NCBI GenBank assembly: GCA_012520015.1
Contig: JAAYPD010000201.1
Span: 1-8,600 of the forward strand
Length of the DNA stretch: 8,600 nt
Direction of reading: 5' to 3'
Source of the DNA: Methanomicrobiales archaeon
GTDB lineage: Archaea; Halobacteriota; Methanomicrobia; Methanomicrobiales; Methanospirillaceae
The notes under the pieces were generated by a model. The model did no database searches. It saw only the letters and a program-made list of their open reading frames with translations, and was not told where the DNA came from. Positions within the stretch are counted from its first letter, which is position 1. Every line of letters begins with the position of its first letter. A program made the translations under genes and the position numbers. This document shows, in pieces, positions 1 through 5,806 of the stretch.

Positions 1-848
1 TAAACGGCACTTACTCCAAGTTTTGCTGCAAGCACCCGATCACGTGCGGTAGGGCTGCCACCTCTTTGAATATGGCCAAGAACTACCACCCTGGACTCTA
101 TGGACAAACGGTCAGAGACCTCCTTTGCGATTGAGAAGCTGCAACCAGGATTATTACCTTCGGCGACTACCACGATGGCATATCTTTTCCCGGCTGAAAA
201 AGAACTGGAGAGCTGGGTGCATAAATCATCTACTGCGTTCTTATCTTCCGGAAGTACCAAAAACTCTGCCCCTCCGGCAATGCCGCTCTCAATTGCGATT
301 AGATCTGAAGATCTGCCCATCACTTCAACGAAAAACAGCCTCCCATGTGAAATGGCAGTGTCCCTAATCTTATCTATCGCCTCAAGTGCGGTGTTTATTG
401 CCGTGTCAAATCCGATGGAAAAGTCTGTTCCTGGTATGTCATTATCTATAGATCCAGGAATTCCGATCGTTGGAATACCGGTCTCATCATTAAACCTTGC
501 AGCACCTTTGAATGTTCCGTCACCGCCGATGACAATAAGGGCGTCAATTCCGGCGTTTTGTAAATTTTCAGCAGATCTCTGACGACCTTCCCAGGATTTA
601 AACTCCTCTGATCTTGATGTTCCAAGGATTGTGCCACCAAGATGTATGATATTTACAACATGGGACCGTTCCATCCTGAAAAAGTCCCCTTCTACCAGCC
701 CGGTATAACCTCTTCTGATACCGGTTAACTCAATGCCAAGTTCATATGCGGCTCGATATATGGCCCTTATGGCTGCATTCATCCCCGGTGCATCACCACC
801 GGATGTAAGAACCCCTATTCTTGAGGACCCTGGTGTTTTTTCTTTCAT
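1..848 (-). CDS. pfkA: ATP-dependent 6-phosphofructokinase (PfkA family), 3' end cut by window edge
   Basis: This cytoplasmic enzyme phosphorylates fructose 6-phosphate at C1 to give fructose 1,6-bisphosphate. Reading the minus strand from the ATG at 848 gives 282 uninterrupted residues that run off the left edge; about 40 C-terminal residues are missing compared with the usual ~320. Visible motifs are the nucleotide-binding TSGGDAPGMNAA (15-26), GGTILGTSR (71-79), VIGGDGT (106-112), the catalytic loop PGSIDNDIPGTD (131-142, D135 as base), VEVMGR (174-179) and GHIQRGGSP (258-266). GGDG rather than GGDD, and PGSIDND rather than PKTIDND, indicate ATP rather than pyrophosphate as phosphoryl donor, by established family rules. 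No Shine-Dalgarno is seen before the ATG; a TATA-like stretch (ATTATACTGTATA) lies about 25 bases upstream, so the message may have a short leader. Identification is firm; a physiological role in a methanogen is inference. Confidence 0.96.
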   Translation of the reverse strand, partial: MKEKTPGSSRIGVLTSGGDAPGMNAAIRAIYRAAYELGIELTGIRRGYTGLVEGDFFRMERSHVVNIIHLGGTILGTSRSEEFKSWEGRQRSAENLQNAGIDALIVIGGDGTFKGAARFNDETGIPTIGIPGSIDNDIPGTDFSIGFDTAINTALEAIDKIRDTAISHGRLFFVEVMGRSSDLIAIESGIAGGAEFLVLPEDKNAVDDLCTQLSSSFSAGKRYAIVVVAEGNNPGCSFSIAKEVSDRLSIESRVVVLGHIQRGGSPTARDRVLAAKLGVSAV

Positions 849-1099
849 AGCAGGAGTTTATCTATACAGTATAATGCTTCAGTGTTAAGTAAATAATGAG
901 TAGACTGAGAATTAAAGTTTCGGTCTTTCTTTGTCAAGATATGTCGTAATATCTGAACTCTCCCATATGAGTTGGATTGAATTGTGGACCTTTTGCAGTT
1001 TGTGACTGCCCTTAAACGCAGATAGATCGATATGCCGACTGTAAGTTTATTTTATATCAATCGAATATCCTGATAATTACGGCAGTAAAACTTAGAGGC
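849..1099. other. Non-coding gap upstream of pfkA
   Basis: About 250 bases with no supported gene on either strand. It holds the likely pfkA promoter next to 849-880 and an AT-rich TATA-like stretch (TTTATTTTATATC) near 1047-1059. No repeat or RNA gene was recognised. Confidence 0.5.
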
Positions 1100-1255
1100 T
1101 TACTCTTTTTGCACCGTAACCCTCTTTCCTTTCAATGTAACGGAAAGTTTTACGATTCTTTCCCCGGGCACTCCTGCGTTTAATAAATTACCGGTGGCTT
1201 TAAGACTTCTCAGCCAGTGATCTGTCTCCTTGTTTTCCTTCCTCACTGATAACAT
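1100..1255 (-). CDS. Possible small protein, 51 aa, unknown function
   Basis: A minus-strand frame from ATG at 1255 to TAA at 1100-1102 encodes 51 residues. It starts MLSVRKENKETDHWLRSLKA and ends in a stretch that looks like paired beta strands (ERIVKLSVTLKGKRVTVQKE). The composition is charged and soluble, with no membrane segment and no cysteine. A weak AGGT lies three bases before the ATG. It is near the limit of chance ORFs; support comes only from the protein-like C-terminus. I do not recognise the family. It may also be the C-terminus of a decayed longer gene, but the upstream frame shows nothing recognisable. Confidence 0.35.
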   Translation of the reverse strand: MLSVRKENKETDHWLRSLKATGNLLNAGVPGERIVKLSVTLKGKRVTVQKE

Positions 1256-1295
1256 TACCTGAACTATTCATGCTATACACCCCTCTCTTCCCTGT

Positions 1296-1400
1296 GAATT
1301 TTCTCCGATCACTCCAGTCACATCTGCCACTCCCCTGGTGATCGACCCTGAAGACTATGATACTGTAAGTACCCGGAGCAATGATGAACCTGGTGAAGAT
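1296..1400. repeat. Duplicated promoter-like segment, copy A
   Basis: This segment shares an ordered set of blocks with 1731-1800: TTTTCTCCGATCAC, then CCAGT(C/T)AC, then a variable stretch, then TAAGTACCCGGAG followed by an ATGA-containing run. Copy A is about 20 bases longer in the variable middle. It is non-coding in both copies as far as I can see. The shared TAAGTACCCGGAG is 13 identical bases. In copy A the TATA-like part is weaker (ATACTGTAAGTA). Confidence 0.55.
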
Positions 1401-1462
1401 CATATGGGCTGGACTGGTTAATCAGATCAAGTTACCGGAGAGACCGGAGAACTTTTTTCGGG

Positions 1463-1487
1463 GGGTGGAGAAAAATTTTCTCCACCC
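1463..1487. repeat. Perfect palindrome, 12-bp arms around one base
   Basis: The arms are GGGTGGAGAAAA and TTTTCTCCACCC around a single central A. Positions 1464-1483 are identical to 1691-1710, so this is a repeated element rather than an isolated hairpin. As RNA it would fold only with a distorted tip, so a DNA binding site for a symmetric dimer is at least as plausible as a terminator. There is no adjacent gene end. Confidence 0.7.
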
Positions 1488-1690
1488 AAAGAAGCCCAAA
1501 GTGAAGAGTATTCTAAGAATTATAATATTATTATAGACTTAGATACTGACTGGAGAAAAAATTCAGGTGCAGAGTAATACATGAACTGGTATGTGTCTCT
1601 ATATCTTCACATGAGAATTTTCTCCGGTCAGTAAAAATGATAGAAACGGAGAACAAATTATACCCGGTTTGTCAATCGGAGCAAAAAAGA

Positions 1691-1715
1691 GGTGGAGAAA
1701 AATTTTCTCCGGTCA
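1691..1715. repeat. Second copy of the GGAGAAAA/TTTTCTCC palindrome
   Basis: Arms GGAGAAAA (1694-1701) and TTTTCTCC (1703-1710) surround a central A. The right arm continues into GGTCA and is followed at once by another TCTCCGGTCA (1716-1725). It lies about 120 bases upstream of the UPF0175 start, just before that gene's TATA box, where an operator could act. Confidence 0.65.
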
Positions 1716-1730
1716 TCTCCGGTCACCCTG

Positions 1731-1800
1731 TTTTTTCTCCGATCACACCAGTTACCTACCCTTATGGCAATAGTATTATAAGTACCCGGAGTCATGACTA
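1731..1800. repeat. Duplicated promoter-like segment, copy B
   Basis: This is the partner of 1296-1400. It opens with TTTTCTCCGATCACACCAGT and closes with TATTATAAGTACCCGGAG. It lies directly upstream of the UPF0175 gene, which suggests that copy A may be a displaced or orphaned copy of the same promoter region. Confidence 0.55.
1774..1784 (+). promoter_or_regulatory. TATA box of the UPF0175 gene
   Basis: TATTATAAGTA fits an archaeal TATA box. Initiation about 25 bases downstream would fall near 1802-1808 and give a leader of roughly 30 bases before the ATG at 1836. Confidence 0.45.
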
Positions 1801-1835
1801 ACCGTGAAAAGACCTGAAAAGTTACGTGATTAATT

Positions 1836-2099
1836 ATGTCCGAAGATATCATACTGGTTATCCCATCATATCTTGCACAGAATATGAAACTGCCTCCTGA
1901 CACCATTAGGGAAGAACTTATGAGCGAACTGGCAGTAAGCCTTTATCAACGGGGAATCATTACCTCTGCCCAGGCTTGCAGGTTAGCCGGATTTGACCGG
2001 TACCAGTTTGAAGACCTCCTCTGGAAACGACAAATACCGGTTCATTACTCAGAAGAAGACCTTGGTAAAGATATCAGGTATTTCCATGGACCTCCTTGA
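1836..2099 (+). CDS. UPF0175 family antitoxin-like protein, no adjacent toxin
   Basis: This 87-aa protein matches the UPF0175 family (PF03683), widespread in archaea and cyanobacteria and generally regarded as a VapB-like DNA-binding antitoxin. The family core is clear: ELAVSLYQRGIITSAQACRLAGFDRYQFEDLLWKRQIPVHYSEEDLGKDI (about residues 30-80), split as a helix-turn-helix-like part (RGIITSAQACRLAGFDRYQF) and the diagnostic IPVHYSEEDL. Length is normal and the frame is intact. The usual companion, a PIN or DUF3368 toxin gene just downstream, is absent: 84 bases follow and then a convergent broken gene. The upstream region carries a TATA box and the TCTCCGGTCA motif cluster, which this or another regulator might bind. 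DNA binding and antitoxin activity are inferred from the family. Confidence 0.87.
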   Translation: MSEDIILVIPSYLAQNMKLPPDTIREELMSELAVSLYQRGIITSAQACRLAGFDRYQFEDLLWKRQIPVHYSEEDLGKDIRYFHGPP

Positions 2100-2172
2100 T
2101 GAGCATTGCCATATGTATGGGTGATATCTGGTTGGGTTTTGAGTTATTACATGGATGTAGAGGGTAAGATCC

Positions 2173-2189
2173 GCCTGATCTTATCAGGC
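2173..2189. terminator. Short hairpin between convergent genes
   Basis: GCCTGAT, a CTT loop and ATCAGGC form a perfect 7-bp stem between the end of the UPF0175 gene and the end of the convergent regulator gene, overlapping the latter's stop codon. No U-tract follows on either strand, so a terminator role is uncertain. Confidence 0.35.
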
Positions 2190-3224
2190 CAGGTGACTTT
2201 CTTCCAATGCTCTTTTACCGGTCGGAGTGATACGGTACCGCTGATGCTGACTTCGTGGTTTATCCGGGATTGTCAGTTCAATTAATCCTTCCTGAATGAG
2301 AGGCAAAAGGACATTTTTCCTGAATTTTGAACGATCAGTTCTTCCAACTAAAGTCATTAATTCTATCAGAGTGCTCTCTTTTGAGAGATTTTTCAGAAGG
2401 TTCAACTCCTCCTCACTTAGTGCCCACTTAGCGCCCACTTAGCGCCCACTTGGTGCCCACTTGGTGCCCTCTTTGTGACATCCTGATGCTGATCATCTTC
2501 GGAAGTCCTGGATGGAGTGAATGTAACTGTAAAAAACTCGTCCATCTTAAACTCAGGCTCAGGATATCCAAATTTCCGTGTCTCTTCTATCATCCGCTGA
2601 ATTCCGGTTCCTGCCTTTTCAATAAATCCTATCCGGTGATAGAGGTCAGCAATTAACGGGTTTCTTCTGACGCTCTTGTGGCCGAGATAAGCTGGTTTCA
2701 TACCAGGAGGAAGGCTGCCTGGACTGACTATTTCAATTCGATCTGAAAAAATTTGAACAAAGATATTCGCCCCTTCGATAAACCAGTCTCGATGCATAAC
2801 AGCATTAGTAATAGCTTCACGAAGCGAAGTTATCGGGTACTCAGGGATCTCTTCCCGGTTCAGTTTCCGGGTTACGGCCCCTTGTCACCAAAAAACCCGT
2901 CACTGCATTGAACCGGTTTTTCGGAACTTTCCCTGACTGTAATGATGGTGACATTTTCAATACGATGGAGGAGAATTTTCACAGGTGGATCACAGTTCCG
3001 GGCTTTGTCCTGTATCCGTGCCCTGATGTTTCTATACCACGAATTGATCCATCATCCCGAACTCCCAGGAGTATTTTCCCTCCGGCTGTATTAGCGAACG
3101 CTACGAATTCCCGTGACAAAGAAGACGATATGGATTCTTTGTACTCAGGCATGGACCCTTCGCCTTCCTGAAGCAGGATATTGAGATCGTTTTTATTCGT
3201 AATTCTCTCAAGATAGGTTTTTAT
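2184..3224 (-). pseudogene. AlbA_2 / HATPase_c_4 / winged-helix regulator, broken by three frame changes
   Basis: Three adjoining frames together give one recognisable protein of the family often annotated as putative transcriptional regulator or RecG-like ATP-binding protein. The N-terminal AlbA_2 domain reads from about 3224 through MPEYKESISSSLSREFVAF (Met at 3152) and LLGVRDDGSIRGIE. A one-base loss near 3016-3022 moves it to the frame encoding DKARNCDPPVKILLHRIENV and KPVQCSDGFF. A second one-base loss near 2884-2890 leads to GAVTRKLNREEIPEYPITSL, then the HATPase_c_4 domain (MHRDWFIEGANIFVQIFSDR, GFIEKAGTGIQRMIEE). The third change lies in an 11-bp tandem repeat at 2420-2474, before the C-terminal winged helix (TLVGRTDRSKFRKNVLLPLI, 2184-2438). 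The join at TRKLNREEIPEYP suggests that a middle part of 100 or more residues usual in the family is missing. The residues before Met3152 (LERITNKNDLNILLQEGEGS) resemble the family, but no ATG precedes them. Domain assignment is firm; inactivity is inferred. Confidence 0.85.
2420..2474. repeat. Five tandem 11-bp units inside the regulator gene
   Basis: Plus-strand units are GTGCCCACTTA, GCGCCCACTTA, GCGCCCACTTG, GTGCCCACTTG and the degenerate GTGCCCTCTTT; a sixth, poorer half-unit precedes at 2409-2419. Since 11 is not a multiple of three, each gain or loss of a unit shifts the frame, and three units encode an 11-residue peptide repeat (VGAKWALSGHQ). In this sequence the upstream frame stops inside the repeat. 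Removing exactly one unit would join ...GHQVGAKWAL to SEEELNLLKN and restore the winged-helix domain. Confidence 0.9.
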
Positions 3225-3238
3225 TCAAATACAAATCC

Positions 3239-3255
3239 CATATGTTTATCATATG
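3239..3255. repeat. Inverted CATATG pair in the divergent promoter region
   Basis: CATATG, five bases (TTTAT), CATATG. It lies between the start of the minus-strand regulator pseudogene and the TATA box of the YhcG gene, so it is placed to be an operator. CATATG is itself palindromic and the region is AT-rich, so chance is possible. Confidence 0.3.
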
Positions 3256-3272
3256 ATTATTCCAATAATCCC

Positions 3273-3281
3273 ATTATATAT
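3273..3281 (+). promoter_or_regulatory. TATA box of the YhcG-type nuclease gene
   Basis: ATTATATAT lies about 35-43 bases before the ATG at 3316. Initiation about 25 bases downstream gives a leader of only about 10 bases, in line with the lack of a good Shine-Dalgarno. Confidence 0.5.
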
Positions 3282-3315
3282 GGCAGTTGAAATAATTTAA
3301 TGCAGGCAGAATTGA

Positions 3316-4410
3316 ATGACCCTCCCAACACCCACATCCGATTACCCAACCTTCCTTACCGAACTAAAAACCCGTATCCGTCAGGCTCAGCTCAAAGCCG
3401 CTCTCTCGGTAAACAAAGAGCTCATCCTCCTCTACTGGAAGATTGGAAAAGACATCCTCGCCAACCAGGAAAAACTCGGCTGGGGAGCAAAAGTCATCGA
3501 TCAGTTATCCCAGGATCTTCGAACAGAATTCCCGGAAATGAAAGGCTTTTCGGTCAGAAACCTGAAATATATGCAGGCTTTTGCTTCTGCGTACCCCGAA
3601 GAAGAATTTGTGCAGCAGGTTGCTGCACAATTACCCTGGTTCCATCTCTGTGTGATCATCACCCGGCTGAAAGATCCAGAGGAACGGTTGTTTTACCTGA
3701 AGAAGACAATTGAACATGGATGGAGTCGGAATATTCTGGTCCATCAGATCAAATCAGGTCTCCACCTTCGGGAAGGAGCATCAACCACAAATTTTTCTCT
3801 CACCCTTCCTCCCACTCAGTCAGATCTTGTTCGTCAGACACTGAAAGACCCGTATATCTTTGATTTTCTCACCCTTTCCAAAGAAGCCCAGGAAAAAGAT
3901 CTCGAAAATGCCCTCATCACTCATATTCAGGATTTCCTGTTAGAACCTGGGGTTGGATTTGCATACCTTGGGAGACAATATCACTTAACCATCGGAGACC
4001 AGGACTTTTACCTTGACCTTCTCTTCTATCATACCAGACTTCATTGTTATGTTGTCATTGAACTCAAAGCACATGAATTTAAACCAGAATATGCTGGAAA
4101 ATTAAATTTTTACCTCTCTGCTGTTGATGATCTCATCCGGCAGGAAGGAGATAATCCAACCATAGGGATCTTGCTTTGTCGTGAGAAGAACAAGGCAATC
4201 GCTGAATATGCTCTCCGGGATATCCATAAACCCATGGGAGTCTCGGAGTATCAACTCACCCGTGCTTTGACTAAAGAGTTGAAAGATCGTCTTCCATCCA
4301 TAGAAGAACTGGAGGCAACACTGCAGGAAATTGATATGACCTCATCCGTTAGTTCACATGAAATCAGCTCAGTCGGAAGTCAAACAGATAATACTGGAGA
4401 AAAGAAATGA
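3316..4410 (+). CDS. YhcG-type PD-(D/E)XK nuclease (DUF1016 family)
   Basis: This 364-aa protein has the two-part architecture of the YhcG/DUF1016 family. The N-terminal helical domain spans about residues 8-165 (LILLYWKIGKDILANQEKLG, LSQDLRTEFPEMKGFSVRNL, LKDPEERLFYLKKTIEHGWS). The C-terminal PD-(D/E)XK nuclease domain (PF06250) spans about 175-330. Putative catalytic residues are D234 in FYLDLLFYH and E249/K251 in VVIELKAHEF, with a possible supporting acidic residue E210 in the LLEPGVGF helix. Length is normal and the frame is intact. The last ~25 residues are low-complexity, Ser/Thr-rich and probably disordered. The start at 3316 fits the domain boundary and the TATA spacing. The family is common in mobile and defence-associated loci and may cut or resolve DNA; its cellular role is not settled. 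It ends 58 bases before the ATPase gene, which has its own promoter. Confidence 0.93.
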   Translation: MTLPTPTSDYPTFLTELKTRIRQAQLKAALSVNKELILLYWKIGKDILANQEKLGWGAKVIDQLSQDLRTEFPEMKGFSVRNLKYMQAFASAYPEEEFVQQVAAQLPWFHLCVIITRLKDPEERLFYLKKTIEHGWSRNILVHQIKSGLHLREGASTTNFSLTLPPTQSDLVRQTLKDPYIFDFLTLSKEAQEKDLENALITHIQDFLLEPGVGFAYLGRQYHLTIGDQDFYLDLLFYHTRLHCYVVIELKAHEFKPEYAGKLNFYLSAVDDLIRQEGDNPTIGILLCREKNKAIAEYALRDIHKPMGVSEYQLTRALTKELKDRLPSIEELEATLQEIDMTSSVSSHEISSVGSQTDNTGEKK

Positions 4411-4425
4411 GAACAAAGAGATAAT

Positions 4426-4438
4426 TTTATAAATATAT
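4426..4438 (+). promoter_or_regulatory. TATA box of the AAA ATPase gene
   Basis: TTTATAAATATAT is a strong archaeal TATA box about 30-43 bases before the ATG at 4469, which makes the ATPase independent of the YhcG gene. It is followed by AGGGGA (4457-4462), a plausible ribosome site six bases before the start codon. Confidence 0.6.
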
Positions 4439-4468
4439 TGCAATTCATATTGAACCAGGGGACAAAAT

Positions 4469-5806
4469 ATGATAGACACAATCACTATTGAGGGATATCG
4501 GGCCATTGAGACCCTTACTCTCCATCCCAGACGGATTAACCTACTTGTTGGGGCCAATAATTCGGGTAAATCATCCATTCTTGAAATCCTCTCCCTTTGT
4601 TCCCTGACTCAAAGTGAAATGAAAGATGTCGTAGGGACAAGCATCTGGGATCATCTCTTAAGAGTGAAACAATATAATCCTCAAAATTTAGTCCATACCG
4701 GCTGTAAAGGATCCTCGATAACAATAAAAACCGGCAATCAACAGATTACCACATCTCTCATTTATGAAGAAACGGGGTACCGTGACAGTACATTGGGAGG
4801 AATAATCTCTAATAAAATTTATACAGATGCGGAAAACTATCTATATACTACCGATTTTCTAAAAACATTACGGTCAAATATTGACAAATTTGGCTCATTC
4901 ACGTCCTATGATTCAAGTGGTAACGCATTCCTTTCATACCCACCAATATCAGAAAAGAAATCATCACAAGACATCTCTCTCGTAGAACAGGAAATACTCT
5001 CTCATATTAAACAGAAAATCGTTCAGGAAGGATTTGAGTCCCCAAAAATCATTATATTTACTCAGGATAATGACCATATTTCTCATATATATGCTGAAAT
5101 TTTGAACAGCAAAATGAAGAAAAAATCTGAAAATATTATTTCTATGGCGGGTTTATCTAATATAATCTCTGGACTAAAACCATATGAAAAACCACAAAAA
5201 ATTTCACATGAATTTCCGACAGCAGTAAGAATGAATACTGCATCAGATTTTCGATATATAAATCTCCTGTTTGAAAAGATGATGGAAGGATGGGAGATAC
5301 AGGCATTTGAAAAGGTAATATCAGAAAAGATCCCGTATGTTGTGGATATTAAAAAATCATCTCAAAAGGGAATACTGGTTTATCTAAAAGGAGAATCTGC
5401 TCCCAGATCCCTCACTTCAATGGGCGACGGGTTTATTGCCCTGGTCGAGATCCTTGCCCTCAACACTCTTGTGAAAAAAGGATTAATAATAATGGAGGAA
5501 CCAGAAAACAACCTTCATTCCGGATTTATTGATGTATTTGCAGAACAGGTCATAAAAGATCCATGTGAAAATCAGTATTTTATCTCTACCCATAGTTCAG
5601 ACCTCATTGAAACCATACTTGAACGGGCAAAATATTCTGAAAAATTACATGATATCAGATTGATCATTCTCCACAAACATATGCACCTGACCTATCCGGT
5701 TGCTGAAGAAATGACCGGAGAAGAAGCACAGGGTGAGATTGAGACCATTCACTCGACCTCCGGGGTATTTAATGGTAACTTACCTTTTCAGCAAAGGAAA
5801 ATATGA
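4469..5806 (+). CDS. AAA family (OLD/AAA_15-like) ATPase with altered C-terminus
   Basis: This 445-aa ABC-type ATPase belongs to the OLD-like group, in which an SMC-type head works with a nuclease. Motifs in order are the opening IDTITIEGYRAIETLTL strand pair, Walker A GANNSGKSS (28-36), the signature-like SLTSMGDGF (314-322), Walker B LIIMEEPENNLH (339-350) and the H-motif FISTHSSDL (371-379). The region between about 60 and 260 is the family's variable, partly coiled insert. The last 13 or so residues (STSGVFNGNLPFQQRKI) look foreign. One frame away, 5752-5772 reads LDLRGI followed by TAA, the C-terminal end I associate with this ATPase group, and that TAA overlaps the ATG of the next gene as TAATG. 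A base appears to be missing around 5750. The catalytic head is complete, so activity may remain. A partner nuclease function in defence is inferred from the family and neighbour. Confidence 0.9.
   Translation: MIDTITIEGYRAIETLTLHPRRINLLVGANNSGKSSILEILSLCSLTQSEMKDVVGTSIWDHLLRVKQYNPQNLVHTGCKGSSITIKTGNQQITTSLIYEETGYRDSTLGGIISNKIYTDAENYLYTTDFLKTLRSNIDKFGSFTSYDSSGNAFLSYPPISEKKSSQDISLVEQEILSHIKQKIVQEGFESPKIIIFTQDNDHISHIYAEILNSKMKKKSENIISMAGLSNIISGLKPYEKPQKISHEFPTAVRMNTASDFRYINLLFEKMMEGWEIQAFEKVISEKIPYVVDIKKSSQKGILVYLKGESAPRSLTSMGDGFIALVEILALNTLVKKGLIIMEEPENNLHSGFIDVFAEQVIKDPCENQYFISTHSSDLIETILERAKYSEKLHDIRLIILHKHMHLTYPVAEEMTGEEAQGEIETIHSTSGVFNGNLPFQQRKI

Larger units (their letters stand above)
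1302..1745. repeat. Cluster of TCTCCGGTCA-type motifs with perfect palindromes
   Basis: Within about 440 non-coding bases the motif TCTCCGGTCA or close variants occurs many times in both orientations. Plus-orientation sites start at 1302 (GATCA variant), 1621, 1706, 1716 and 1736 (GATCA variant). Minus-orientation sites lie at about 1431-1450 (two adjacent) and 1547-1556. Many are joined to A/T tracts, giving the consensus half-site TGACCGGAGAAAA and its inverse TTTTCTCCGGTCA. Two copies are complete palindromes (listed separately), and 1547-1563 with 1616-1630 form a wider inverted pair. Spacing is irregular and there are no conserved spacers. It could be an operator array for a dimeric regulator, a family of RNA hairpins, or degraded copies of a short palindromic repeat. 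Confidence 0.7.

Noticed and set aside
100..582. Open plus-strand frame of 160 codons
   Set aside because: It is the antisense shadow of the phosphofructokinase gene, whose minus-strand motifs are unmistakable.
1200..1403. Minus-strand frame of 67 codons
   Set aside because: Low-information protein text; its DRRKF-like pieces arise from the repeated DNA motif and recur in the frame at 1658-1906 for the same reason.
1302..1745. CRISPR array
   Set aside because: Motifs are only about 10-13 bases, occur in both orientations, and have irregular spacing with no spacer-repeat periodicity.
1658..1906. Minus-strand frame of 82 codons
   Set aside because: It overlaps the start of the UPF0175 gene in antisense and otherwise covers the palindrome cluster.
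2908..3171. Plus-strand frame of 87 codons
   Set aside because: It is antisense to the AlbA_2 domain of the minus-strand regulator pseudogene.
3300..3713. Plus-strand frame of 137 codons overlapping the YhcG gene
   Set aside because: The overlapping 364-aa frame has full YhcG domains; this one has no recognisable protein features.
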